Shown piece after piece: positions 10,170-22,149 of a stretch of 64,000 bases of DNA. Every line of letters begins with the position of its first letter. The stretch's first letter is position 1. The translations under genes and the position numbers were made by a program. The notes beneath the pieces were generated by a model. It was not told the origin of the DNA. It saw only the letters and a list, made by a program, of their open reading frames with translations, and made no database searches. This stretch comes from Ianthella basta (Eukaryota > Porifera > Demospongiae > Verongiida > Ianthellidae): NCBI GenBank assembly GCA_964019415.1, contig OZ025877.1, forward strand, positions 5,230,242 through 5,294,241, written 5' to 3'.

Positions 10170-12382
10170 ATACTATGCCCAAGCTAGATTAGAGGTCAAA
10201 GCCAGCAGAAGAGCAGAGGTGTGTGTTGTGCTGCAATTGCATATTTGGAAGTCTCACTCTGGCAATGTACACAAGTAGTGGTAACTGTGTGTGTGTGTGT
10301 GTGTAGTATGTAGTATTCTATCATACTTGAACTAGACTTACCTGGCACAATAGGCATGCAAGCTCCTGAGAAAGCAGAAACTTCAGAAAAAGACAGCAGA
10401 ACAACAGCAGCAAAAGTTGGATAATTTGGAGCAAATTTTGAGCAGAATCCAACAGGCTGAAACTGATACAATGGTACATATGCCATGACCAATGCCCACA
10501 GTTGGTCAGCATGGTGTACTATACAGTGTCTATCAAGGCACTCACATAACACAAGCTTGCTCTGTGTGTTACTGTATGCCTTGTGTGTTTCAGGTAATGG
10601 AGGCCTATGCTGGTAGTCTGAAGGCAATGAAGGCAGCACTGCAGGCTCAGCCATTGAGCAGGGAAGAGCTGGAGGATGTGATGGACCAGCTGCATGATGT
10701 GAGTGCAGTAATCTGTGGTTGCTATTCTCAAGGACTTCAGCGCCCAGCCCCTCAGTTGCAGAGATACTATGCACTACTAATGTACACAGCAGGCTGAGTG
10801 GTATAGTATCCAATGATGGCTGGTCTCTTGTGTTGTGTGTTGCAAATGGGAAATGTCTGGGCTTAGCATGTGACAAAGAACTGATCGGGCGGTGATTTAT
10901 TGTACTACATTTAAGACTCAGTGTACATACATACAGATAATGTAGGAAGCTGTGATGAATTAGGAGTGTTCATACAGTATTATATGTAGTATGTGTGCAT
11001 GCATCTCACAGTGTGTGTACATTGTCCAGTAGCACAAGTTTGTTTGTTAACCATTGTAGCTGGGGTATTGTGTACTGCGCTGATATGCTCCCCAAGTTGT
11101 GCATTACAAAATGGCTGCTATTGAAACCAGCACTCTAGTGAATACACTGGCGTAGTTCCTCCATATCATGTACAGTAGTTTGAACAGGAACAGAACACTC
11201 TGTTCAAGCTGTAAAGTGTCACACACCTGCAAGATACATACGTACTTCATTTTCAGGAAGTCCCCCTCAAGTTCAAGATAAAATCTCACACCTGTGGCAT
11301 CCATTTTGTAGTATTATCACTGCAAAAGTCATATGTACTTGTAAGATCATTGGTATACAGTTTAACTGGCCCATGCTAGCTAATGTGTTCCTTGTACCTC
11401 CCCCCCCCCCCCCCCCCTCCCATTTCTTCTAGGCTGCAGAGGAACAAGATCAGATTGAGAGGATTATCTCAGAAGGTGTTGTCTCAACTTAAGAGTTTGT
11501 TTTCTCTTACTGTAGTTCTGCATTAATACTTGAATGCTTTGGATCAGTGTCACTACTTGGGCAAGAACAAATGTGATAGTGTCTAACTTTCCACACTTCT
11601 AGCCCAATGCAATGATGCAGCATGGTTGCATGTCTGCTCTGTGTAGTGTACAGATGATTAGACTCGAGGAAAGCCTATATCTTTATAATTGTGTCTGGCT
11701 AAGTATGTAGTGAACAAGCACACATTGCATTGTTTGACTAACGTAAACTACCAACTGTAAGCTGTGTTTACATTCTGTATGTTGATAAGTACCATGCCAT
11801 GTCTATTCACCTCCACCTGTGCATCATTTCCCTGTCCACTGATCTCAGACCTTGCTGCAGACAACAGTGTGGCAGAACTGGAAGAGGAGATAGCTAGGCT
11901 GACACTCACAGAGCCATCGCCTGTGGGTGAGTTGAACTGCACATTGATTTGTTCTTTGGGCAGATTGTCCAATAATAGGAATGTGATCATGTCATTTTGT
12001 TTAGAACTTGCACACTTGGGCCCAGTAGGATAGTCTGTATGTATACTGCACCCACTTTGTACCATCCATCACTAGTCCATTCTATTCTCTATTTACCCTG
12101 AAATCTTGTGTATGTACTCACTATTGATAGGATATCCATGTATCTGTACATGTAGAGCATGCTGTATTGATCCCTGCAGGTCATGCCCCCCATCTAGAGA
12201 CATCCACTGCACAGTCCAAAGGTGACAGTGAATCTCAACAAGTGGCCGTTCAAGAGCTGTGCGATTCCTTCAGTTTGCTCCAGTGTAATGACGTACGTAC
12301 TAAAGCATGTGCTTCAGCATGTCTATCCATTTCATTGTGTAGCCTGTGGTACACTTCCCTCAAGTGCCTAGTCACCAACTGA
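10170..12382 (+). CDS. CHMP7: CHMP7-like ESCRT-III (Snf7 domain) gene, 3' half
   Basis: The only clear plus-strand host gene. In-phase exons: 10,170-10,218; 10,354-10,473; 10,594-10,698; 11,433-11,475; 11,849-11,926; 12,180 to a TGA at 12,380-12,382 (a GTACGT donor at 12,293 could end that exon earlier). The product reads ARLEVKASRRAE, then ACKLLRKQKLQKKTAEQQQQ, LDNLEQILSRIQQAETDTM, MEAYAGSLKAMKAALQ and a C-terminal ELEEEIARLTLTEPSP that resembles a CHMP7-type MIM motif. CHMP7 recruits ESCRT-III to the nuclear envelope. The N-terminal winged-helix part is not seen; the duplication boundary at 9,830 lies just upstream, so the gene may be 5'-truncated, or its first exons may be unrecognised in 9,830-10,169. 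Confidence 0.75.
10289..10305. repeat. GT microsatellite
   Basis: A short uninterrupted (GT)n run inside a CHMP7-like intron. Confidence 0.8.
11400..11417. repeat. Poly-C tract before a CHMP7-like exon
   Basis: A run of cytosines followed by TCCCATTTCTTCTAG, forming an unusually C-rich polypyrimidine tract for the exon at 11,433. Confidence 0.85.
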
Positions 12383-14070
12383 ACCAAGCAAGAAGCCATG
12401 CTCGGGAACTTGAACCATTGTGAATGGTGTACAACAACTGGTAAACAGCTTAATCGTCGTGACATAACACTGTAGCTTAATGTGGATTTGAAATATGTAC
12501 CTCCGCATTGGATGAAGAGGTCGTGTGTTAACATCCTATGACTTGTACGAATGCATATTCATTGGTGCTGTAGATGACTATTTCACCAGAATCTTGAATC
12601 ATGATAAAAAATTGATATACCATTGTATCCTTGCATATAATTATAGAAATCTAAGCATAGCTCTGTATAAATTTTAAAACAGCCTTTATATTATAATGGT
12701 TTCATTTAACTGTTTATACGTATGCACATCAGCAGTGCAGATATAATGTTGAATATTATTTATTTACAGTTGGCCATGGGATATACGTATAGCATTAACT
12801 GGTGGTAGTCATATTAGCTATTGTAGGAGGTGGCCAATCTTTCCGCACGAGAATCTTGCAAGAGGGCCAACAGATATTGCAGGTACTGAACCAATATCTA
12901 ATATACATATATAAAGCCGAAAGTGTCTGTCTGTCTGTCTGTGTGTTCGCACATTTTTGCTCCAACGTCGAGAATTGATTTGCCTTGAAACTTCTGCTGT
13001 GGGTAGAGCTTAAGTGTGCCCATGTAAATACGATGTAAAAGTAAGCATTGGTGTAACTTTCGCAAAACAGGAGCCGCCGTCCAAAAACAGATGTCTTCCG
13101 TCCGAATTCATCTTACTTAGGACTGTTTGTATTTCTTACAAATACTTGCCAGAGAAAGGGCCCATCCAGGTCTAGCATTGCGTAGCTTGTTGAATTACTG
13201 TGGTCAACCAATGCATCAAGAATCACAGCGTAATGCCATTGCTAAATAAACAGAGAACTTATTGCACACATAACTTTCACTGTATAATGCAGTAGGTATT
13301 TGTTACTTTCAAGACTATATATCTACTATGTCTGAACTAGAAGTAGCAGGAAGGGGGCTTCTTTGACTGCTTGCAATAGCGGAATATGACAATTTTGTCG
13401 GCGCTCACCTTAATCAAGTTTATTACGCCTGTTTCCTTCATATTTGTGAGCATAGCCTAGTGCTTTCACTTACACAGCACATGTTCGTATATATGTGGGC
13501 GATTTCCTAATTTCCACCAGGAAGCACATGAACTGCTTTCCTGTCCTAATGACTGTGTATGAAATTAGCCCAATGCGGATATTATATAAATTATTATTTT
13601 AAATCTTCACGTAGGTGTATGGAGTACAATGTAAGAATGCATGTCAGAAAGTTTCAAAAGCCTAACTTAAAAGACAGTTGAGAAAGACATAATAAACAAA
13701 ATTCCTAAAGTCTTTAAATTTACTATAATGGGATCATGCACAAAGAAAAGAGTGCAAATACTAATACAATACATTATTTCTGAGTGTTCACAAAGTACGT
13801 AACTTGATGGATCAACGATATCTATTACCAGTTATATGTATAATGTATGTATAATGTATAATTATACGTATAAATGCATTCCGGAACATGTGTAAACGTT
13901 TGTGTACAAAAAATAAGGCAACTAATACAATACAAATACATTAACTGTAAATGGCAAATACTGAAGATCACTCTAGACTAATCCACGACAGGAAGGTTGC
14001 AAATCATTACAGTCAGTGGCGATGCAGAAATATGTATGGCTGTGGATGACCCTTGTCCAAGCCAAAATAA
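12383..14070. other. Intergenic, with a possible Helitron 5' end near 12,897
   Basis: Lies between the convergent CHMP7-like and MGDSN macro genes. At 12,897 a TCTAATATACATATATAAAG block followed by a CTGT repeat resembles the 5' terminus of some Helitrons, inserted after an A. I could not find a matching hairpin-CTRR 3' end downstream. The rest is AT-rich with no gene recognised. Confidence 0.3.
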
Positions 14071-16589
14071 TCACTGGCTTGTCACCTTAGCTGGTTGCGA
14101 ATGCCTCCTCCATACCCTACCCACTGTCCTCTCAGCATCTGCAACTAGACTATCAAAGCCATCTTCAGTCATGGCTAAGAAGCGGACATCACTGAAGTAG
14201 TCGTTATTGGTAAAACTGAAGTGACTGATCACTCTGATGAACTCAGGTAAAATGGATCCCTTCTGGAAGCCACCTATAGAGAAGCTAAAAGGTGCTATAG
14301 CAACAGATGGCATCTCCAGTTTGTCTGCTTCCTGGCACACAGCATGCAAGATCTGCTGGAGGTACTTGTGACCATCTTGACGGGTCCCAAGGGAGCGGTC
14401 CAAGATGTTGGCAATGACCAGGTAGCGACAACCAATGGCAGCATGTTGAACATGAACAGTAAACACATCAAACTTGTCTGGCCTTTGGTACTGGTTCCTT
14501 CCTTTCACTGCCTCACTCAGTTGACCCTTCAAGTGGACATCCAGTTCCTTGTTACTGCCTGTTTGAAATCCCAGCTCACTGCAAATTGCAGCCACTTTGA
14601 TGTCAGCATCTTCATAAAAGAAGTGGGCCTTCTTGATACACATCTTGCGGTGGGACTTCTCCAAGGGGATGTCCACTACATCATCAGCACCTGCACGGTT
14701 TGTGGATGCATACTGATGCTTTTCTTTGCGACTGGCTTGACTTGAAGGTCTAACACTAGCAGGTCTGTGCTGAGTAAAAGGATCAGTGGCAGCAACACGT
14801 GAGTGAGATGTTGCATATTTGCCAGTTCTATTTGCAGATATGATCCTTCTGCGACCAGCAGGACCTGGTTGAGGGGGCTGCTGTAGTGCTTGGGAGATTT
14901 GTGTGTGCCGTGGTGGTTGCCTTAGTGATCTACCAACAGCTCTCTCAGCTCCTGCCAGAAGTACATTAAACATGCCAGCATCCATAGCCAGAAATCGTAC
15001 GTCAGTGAGGAAATCATCATTAGTGAACTTGTACTGGCTTAGCATGTGTATGAACTCAGGGAGAATAGACTCTGGCTGGAACGCACCAACGACAAATGTG
15101 TTGGGTGCTATGGCAACAGATGGCATCTCCAGTGTGTCTGCTTCCTGACACACAGCATGCAAGATCTGCTGGAGGTACTTGTGGCCATCTTGACTGGTCC
15201 CAAGGGAGCGGTCCAAGATGTTGGCAATGACCAGGTAACGACAACCAATGGCGGAATGTTGAACATGAACAGTAAACACATCAAACTTGTCTGGCTTGCG
15301 GTACTGGTACCTTCCCTTCACTGCCTCACTCAATTGACCCTTCAAGTGGCTATCCAGCTCCTTGTTGCGGCCTGTTTGAAATCCCAGCTCACTGCAAATA
15401 GCAGCCACTTTGATGTCAGCATCCTCATAGATGAAGTGAGCCTTCTTGACAACCATCTTGCAGTGGGTCTTCTCCAGGGGGATCTCCACTACATCAGGTG
15501 ACCCAGGGGGAGTGACAACAGGCTGCACTGCCCCAGGTGGCATGCCATTCTTTACTTCACTGGCAAACTGTAGAAAAGGTATGAGTGTCTCTTCATCAAA
15601 GAGGACAATACGGATATCTTTGAGAGTAGATGTGTGGTGGTATTGGTAGTATAGAATGGTGCTGATCAGGATCTGAGCCACCACATCTTTCTTCATGGCA
15701 TAAATGCCCGAACTAATGGCAGGAAGGGCAACTGATACCATTCCCAGTGCTTCAGCAGTGCGAAGGACATTCTCACACACCAGCTTCAAGAGCTGCTCAC
15801 ATTCCTTGTGAGGCCTAAAGTTAGCATCCGGACCCACAGCATGAATTACTCTCTGGCACTCCAGACTGCCTCCAGCTCCAGTCACAGCCACCTGCCCAGT
15901 TGGAACATGTCCTCTACTCTGTATTACCTTCCTTGACTCTCGCTGCACATTGCCCCTGCTGGCTCTACCTATGGCCAATGCTACTCCACCAATGTGGTCC
16001 AGCTTCTCATTGGCTGCATTGACAATGGCAGTCACCTTCTCTTTCAAAATGTCTCCCTTCTTCACTGTTAGCATCCCTCCATTGGACAGAGGCAGGGCTA
16101 CACCACTGGGGGCTGTATGCTGCGGATTAATGTGGGAAGGCCTGGGAAGCACAGCAGGCTGCTGTCTTCCTGAAGAATATGACATTATGTGTTGCTTAGC
16201 TCTCAAAAGCTTGGACTGCTCCAGTGCAAACAGCATCATAGACTGCTGTGCATACTGTGGTTGGCAAACAACCTCAGGATGTTGGTCTTCCACTTCAGAT
16301 AGGAGTAGAGCATACTGATCTTCAGAGAGCTTACTTTTAGTGAGAACAGTTTCTGTGATCATTTTCATGCCCATCACAATATCTTGGAACTTCATGAGGA
16401 ATGCATCACATGCTCGTTTAGCTGGCTCATCCTCGCCCACCACATTGACAGTGGTGAAGTCTTCACTGCATTTGATGTAGGTTGCATTAAGCAGTTTGAG
16501 ACGTTGCATTAGCTGAACTATTGGAGGGTGCATTCCAGGAAAGGTATCCACTACATGGCTGTCATTGCTGGGTACACTGGTCACATCTT
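14071..16589 (-). CDS. Macro domain plus two macro-like repeats, last exon of MGDSN gene
   Basis: One large exon. It starts at 16,589 after acceptor CTATGCAG, phase 1, and stops with TGA at 14,071-14,073 (about 839 codons). The N-terminal ~165 residues are helical/KH-like (TYIKCSEDFTTVNVVGEDEP), then comes a canonical macro domain (16,095-15,550) with KGDILKEKVTAIVNAAN, GGVALAI, VIHAVGPD and ALPAISSGIYAM, which keeps the ADP-ribose-binding loops. Two ~187-residue macro-like repeats follow (about 15,485-14,920 and 14,675-14,105). They share [36 protein letters not shown] and MPSVAIAP. The macro-plus-KH-like order recalls PARP14-type proteins, but no PARP catalytic domain is visible in the window. 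Probably reads, rather than writes, ADP-ribosylation. Confidence 0.88.
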
Positions 16590-19500
16590 CTGCATAGTGT
16601 GAACAGGAAAAGCACAAGTTTGACATACACAATGTAAGTATGTACAATAAAATTCAGCAAGCACAGAGCAAATATTGAATTATGTTGGAGTTGCCATAGT
16701 ATTGTGATTATGAGGTACATAGGTGACTATGGTATTGTTAGCATTTTTATGAACTGCCTGCAGGGATACTTCGTTTGTGTTTCTGTAACGACTTCAATTG
16801 TTGCACAAGACCGTTATCCATCCTGTTTAACAGTCTCAGTGAATGCCACTGAGTAGATCAGTTGTCTAAGTCCCCACATCTTCTACAATAGCTGCCATTC
16901 TTGAAATTCTTCACAGTGGTGTCTTAGACAAGTGACAGGAACAACACAGAAATTGGTGAGCATTGTAAACTGTATGCACTGAGGTTTGCCAACTGTTTGT
17001 ATTGCAAAGTTTAGCGCACACAGCTAATCATCAAAATCATCTTCACAAAGGCATACCGTACATATACACAAGACCATCACACGAGACGTGACCTGTACGG
17101 CTCCAGAAAACTACTGAACATCCTATGCTGAACAGGCTTAGCCAAAGTTTATCCAGGGAGCTACCAAATAAAGCAATCTTCACTGTCAGCCGCACACAGC
17201 CATGACCCCTCCTTGCCAGCTACCATTAGCATTGGTGCAATGTCCATCCTATGAAGAAATACGTAGCACGAGATTTCCACATTCATACATATTTCTTGTT
17301 GTTAGCAATTTCTTAACAACTGGCAGCTATTTCCATGTCAATGATTCATGCAGTACAGCTACCCATAATATTGCCACTGCATGGCCACACAGAGACATGA
17401 ATGTACATTGCCTTTAGCTAAATTGCAACAATGGCCAGTCACAGATGAGTCTGCCTACTATGACAACAATGGCTACCGTCATACTGTCCATTGCTGTGCT
17501 AGCTGGCGTCTGAATACCCACTGTGTGACTAGTCGCCGTCAATGTGCTGTAGCAGGAAAACCTGCCATTGGTGGGCTTTCCTACTAGTTCATACGTATAT
17601 AGATCTACAGTATGTGGCTACAAATATGTCTAGGTTATAGCCCCAATCCAAGTCGCCTCACCACTAAATATTTAGACACATTGGGGTGTTGCACAATCAC
17701 TGAGGACAAAGCCCAAGGTGAACTATGCAACATCTTAAGTCTTCTAAGGCGATGTGACGAGAATTGCATCTATAATTGGCTTACAATATGGCACTGTCAT
17801 TGCAGTTTACCCTACACCTACCTGTGTGAAGTGAGCGGCTCTCTCTCAGGCCTCCTATGAAGCCGATTCAATCATCAGGTCTCATGAAGAAATTAATAAC
17901 CCATTCCTGGGTCAACATGTATAAAATATGCTACTTTAGAGGCCTCATTAGCACCTTAAGATCAAAGCATATTATGCATGCCATAGCATAAGAATCTAGA
18001 TTAAATCTAAAACTGAAAACAATATTGGGAAAGTTGAAGGGCCTCCAAAATGAACCTAGCTGTTCTCACAATGGCAGTACTTCTTTACGTAAGGGTATAT
18101 ATAGGACACTCAAAGATGTGTATTATAAGGTGTGTGTTGAGATGGCTACAGATGTGATGCTATGTAATAAACATGTGATCTGAAAGCATACTGGGAATTA
18201 ATTCATCTTAAAACGTATCTGGCAGCTGAGTGACAGAGGACAGATACCTGAAGATAGAGGGAGCCCAACCATTAAAGTTTCAATGAAATCATTTGGGTGG
18301 ACTGCCTAATAATGAAATGTACTGTTATCAGTCACTTGTAAAATGTCAAAAGCATGTTATGCATTTGTAGGCTTTGTCCTTAAACATCTTATTAGCTCTC
18401 ACCTTTGGACCTGTCATTTATTGTGCTTGTACACTCATTTGTTTTGCTTGTGCCCTCTTTTGTCTCTGTGTCATCCATTTCTATAGCTTTATACACAAGT
18501 GATTGTACACAATCCCTTAAAGGAGCCTGTTTCTCTTCAGTGGCAATGCAGATTACAGCCACCAACCGTCTCCTCAATTGGCTTATAGCATGCCATGATC
18601 CAGTGATAGAAATGCTATTCCTCTCACTGTCTGGTATTATGTCAACATTGCAATCAATCAAATCTAGATCAGTATCAAAAATTGTTCCTGCAGTTCTGCA
18701 TAGATCACAATCTTTTCCAGGTGAGGTAAACCTGACAGTATACTCTTCTGTCATCTACAGAGTAGAGAGTGAAGATAACATCACCATTCAAAACACTAGA
18801 GGTACAGGTCTTACACTAAAGAAGGTGTCTGCAACGTACCAAGAGTGTAAAGTCCACTGTTCCTTTTTGACTCTCAACCACTTTGGTCAAATCTAGGAAG
18901 AGAAGATGAAAACTTTGATTTTGCTTGCAAGAGGGTGTCAGCCAATTTGGATGTCTAATGACATGTATCTATGGTCCTACAGGCTTTTGGTTGACGTTTA
19001 TGTTGGGCTATGTACCTTAATAACAGCCATTGAGCTACATGGCAGATACGTAGGTATGCTGACAAAGGCATATATTCCACCAAAGAAGGTGCATACAACT
19101 TGATACTGAATAAAGGGGAGACCTCCGTGCAGATCTACAACTGTACGTGATTGCCTTCTAAGCCTCACTTGTGTCACACTTTCAGAAGTTTTGTCACAAT
19201 ATCACTTTGATTGTAACTTAGCGTAAGTCTACAACTTTGACCTCCCATTATTGCCAGGCCCATCCCCCCCCCCCCCCCCCCTCCCAGAACAGTACTCAGA
19301 ATTGAACTATGGACTGGGTACGAGGTTACTCTGTCACTGCATGAAAATTATCCTCCTTAGGAGCAAGCCCAAACAGATCTGACAAACGTTCGATGATTGG
19401 TTTCTTACTACCAGCAGCTGTGAAGAGTGTTTTATACTTTCATTGTCTGCAGTCTTCCTGTACACAGGACAGTAGCTCTTCTCACGACCAGGTGAGCATA

Positions 19501-20561
19501 TCCCTTGCCAGACATCCCTGGCATTTAAAATTTAATTGGCTTCAGACTATCAATGTTTAAGTCACACAAACGATTTTGCAATATGGTGCTGCACAAAATC
19601 TGACTTTTATCGGAGTATTCTGAGGATGCACTCCATATGAAGTACAGAAACCACATAATACAAGGTATTAAAGATGGAGGGATTGCACAAGAAGTACAGA
19701 AACTAGGTAAGGAAGTTACACAGTGGAGTATTAGTCATGGACCTTCTGACGCTACAGGAATGGGTGTATGTGTAGGGTCTATGGCTACATGCTCTACTGT
19801 GAAACATCCTATCTGTATTTCATCTATCCCTAAACCTACATGCTACCTTGTAGAAAGATATTAGTCTCATCCTGCACAAAGCGGATTAACTACGTTTCCA
19901 CCCAATGTTGTTTAGATTGCTGTCCTTGATCTGCTGTTCTATCCTCTAGACATGTGTCGGAACAATCCTTCATACAGTTACGGCTAAAGACATCCTTTCT
20001 TTCCCCGGCATACCAAACATGATTCACACCTCTTTGCTGTAACACAACTCATGCATCTTATACTGAACAAATGCACAAAAAGAAGTGTAGCATCACAAGG
20101 TAGTGGAAGTGGCATTATTGTGGAGCTATACACAAAATTCGAGACAAATAATACACTAACCATCACTTGTAGAAGACTTCAGTGCTTCCAGTTCCACTAA
20201 GGACTGCTGAGATGCACCACAGCGTGTCACGGTGCGCACTTCTATAACAGATTCGTCCTTTTGTTGCCTCCTGAATACTTGCTGCAGCTCAGTCTTAGCT
20301 TTACATTCATTCATCATATCTGGCATAGGCATGCGGTACAGTGCACCAGCACACTTGCAGTCAGCCATGGCACCTCCACCTGAGGGCGTGACAGCAGGGC
20401 ACAAGTAACTATGCACACAAGCACATACTAGCTATTCCTAAAGATCTCCATCAACCTTTCAAAATACATAGAGGGTTGCTTGCCTCACACCATAGATTTA
20501 CCTATGCTCACACTAGAGTGTCCTACGTACCTTCAGCGACTTTAGTGTTGCTGTCACCCAT
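14071..20561 (-). CDS. MGDSN macro gene 1 (full model)
   Basis: Exons in order: 20,561-20,531 (ATG, MGDSNTKVAE, 31 bases), 20,379-20,161 (219 bases, exon type a), 18,747-18,403 (345 bases, exon type b), 16,589-14,071 (macro exon). Every junction is phase 1, so the frame stays open throughout. A fifth exon (type c, intact at 23,256-23,029 in the neighbouring copy) should sit near 19,500-19,250 but is split by a local inversion; because it is phase 1-1, skipping it keeps the frame. Type b encodes EYTVRFTSP...ISITGSW, which may be a KH- or RRM-like module. The start is supported by the identical MGDSN exon at 24,852. It may also be entered from the upstream copy or from kinase gene B. Confidence 0.65.
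16590..18402. other. Intron of MGDSN gene 1
   Basis: No further exon recognised. Short open stretches on the plus strand (17,202-17,860) show no family signature. Confidence 0.5.
18403..18747 (-). CDS. Type b exon (KH-like candidate), copy 1
   Basis: 345 bases, phase 1 in and out, with acceptor ATGACAG and donor GTGAGA. It encodes EYTVRFTSPGKDCDLCRTAG, then NSISITGSWHAISQLRRRL and an acidic tail. Paralogue of 22,150-22,494. Conservation of frame, length and junctions across the duplication argues that it is coding. Domain identity is uncertain; the short beta-rich pattern before a helix fits the KH/RRM-like modules that precede macro domains in PARP14-like proteins. Confidence 0.65.
19263..19282. 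repeat. Poly-C tract
   Basis: Homologous to the poly-G tract at about 22,723-22,738, but on the opposite strand because the surrounding 430 bases are inverted between the two copies. Confidence 0.85.
20161..20379 (-). CDS. Type a exon, copy 1
   Basis: 219 bases, phase 1 in and out. Encodes GGGAMADCKCAGALYRMPMP, followed by a charged helix (KTELQQVFRRQQKDE). Two more copies lie at 23,950-24,168 and 24,451-24,669. Acceptor CCCTCAG and donor GTTAGT are conserved in all three. No known domain recognised. Confidence 0.65.
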
Positions 20562-20959
20562 AGCTGATTGCGCTTAGGCTGTGAGGACAAAGACTCATCA
20601 ATCTCCAAACAGAGGCAACTGTTTCCTGGAATCTGTTCGGGTAATCCCCTCCCACGTACAAATCACACATTTCCCACATGTTTGAGCAACGTGCCACGCC
20701 CTTTGTCACGGTAGCAAAATTATATTCCCCCAATTTAGATTCCCAGATAGAATAAACCAGGATCTTATGGGTCATGGCAGGTACAGTTATCCTCGTACCC
20801 AGACCCTTTCCATAATTTCGTGCCCCGCTAATTGTCCGCAGGCAGCATAGATATGAGGCTAGTAGCTAGGGCACAGCATCAATTAGCTATGCGACACCAT
20901 AATGGAAAAGGAGTGGCAGTTAGATATTGATAGATACTGGTGACGCTGCACCATTCAAA

Positions 20960-21330
20960 CATTGTAGCTACAACCATTTGAGCTTCGCTTTGAGCGTTGC
21001 AGATGACCTGACGTTTCTAGCCACACTGACAGATCATTGAGGCCCTCAATGATAAGAATGGCTAACTAGCTACTTAGAAGGCAAAGACGGGTCTGCAAAG
21101 ATTAGGAATTTTGTCAGTCATCGTTACTGACAGGTCCACAGACTATATACGGACCTTGGCACCAGGTGCATTTGTTTTCCTGCCTCCAGAAGCCTCACTA
21201 GCTAGCTACAACCCTCAAAGTGGATTCCTTCTCCATGCAAGTGCTTATACTGGAACTTAAAACACACACACCTCCGTTCCAGCACAGTTGAACTTAAAAC
21301 ACACACACCTCCGTTCCAGCACAGTTGAAC
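20960..21330 (+). pseudogene. Decayed RIP-like kinase fragment, copy 1
   Basis: Plus-strand remnants of the kinase seen at 3,111-3,941: SFALSVADDLTFL corresponds to the region before HRD; then a degraded GTCTGCAAAGATTAGGAATT (GS.KI.D.G) and GGCACCAGGTGCATTTGTTT (APGAFVF) follow with stops and frameshifts. It lies head-to-head with the MGDSN exon at 20,561, as the second copy does at 25,175-25,470. An ancestral divergent kinase/macro pair is the simplest reading. Confidence 0.65.
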
Positions 21331-22014
21331 ACATTATCAGTTCCTTCTAGGTGCCACCAATGTGAAATGTATTCACACACTATTGTAAGTTGCACTCTTG
21401 TCCTCCAGACCATTCCGCTGCATGTCATCCAATTTCATAGCACAACAGAGCATAGCTAGCTATGTCTAGGCAGTGAAACCCAGTTGCCATATCTATATTA
21501 CTGGTATATAACAGGTTGATAGAAGCTCTATGACACAGGTCACGGCATTGTATTATCTTTCAATTTCGATATGTTATCAGTTGGTATGGACCATGTGGGT
21601 TGAGATGCTACACTGGTCTGTCATGTGCAGAGACTGGATTGGGAGTAGATACTTCTTAGAGGCACTGTATAAGTCAAGTACAGACTTGCAGGCTCTAAAG
21701 GTGACCATAAGACCCTCCATGTAGGTACTTGCTTGAACTACAATCCATTGATTGTCTATGCATCTGTGCTGGGGAATTTGAGGTGCAATTGGAGAGTGCA
21801 TAATACAGAGAGTGCTTTCACTGAGACTTAATTCATCTAAAAAACGTATCTGGCAACTGAGTGCATATCTGAAGATAGAGGAAGCCCAACTGTTAATGTT
21901 TCGAATTGTTTAGATGGAACTGCCAGATAACGTAACATAATGTTGTCAGCCAATTTTTGTACTGTCAAAAGTATGTCATGTGTATGAAGAAGCTTGTCTG
22001 ACTAGGTAGCATCA

Positions 22015-22110
22015 CTGGTAGTCCTTTCAGAAGCCACTAGCCAAAGATTTGATTCTTTACCATTGCAAAGAATCAAATCTTTGTTCAGTGACTTCCGAGA
22101 AGACTACCAG
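22015..22110. repeat. Fold-back insertion with 44-base arms
   Basis: Arms 22,015-22,058 and 22,067-22,110 are inverted repeats with a few mismatches around an 8-base loop. The duplicated segment near 18,340 lacks it, and the flanks repeat a GTCATGT word, as after a transposition. A small MITE-like hairpin. Confidence 0.75.
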
Positions 22111-22149
22111 CATGTCATGTATTTGTGGGCTTCGTTAATAAGCTCTTAC

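Noticed and set aside
12897..13620. Full Helitron at 12.9 kb
   Set aside because: The 5' end looks right, but no hairpin followed by CTRR was found downstream.
14344..15501. Plus-strand open frames opposite the macro-like repeats
   Set aside because: They recur wherever the minus-strand repeat occurs and are shadows of its codon usage.
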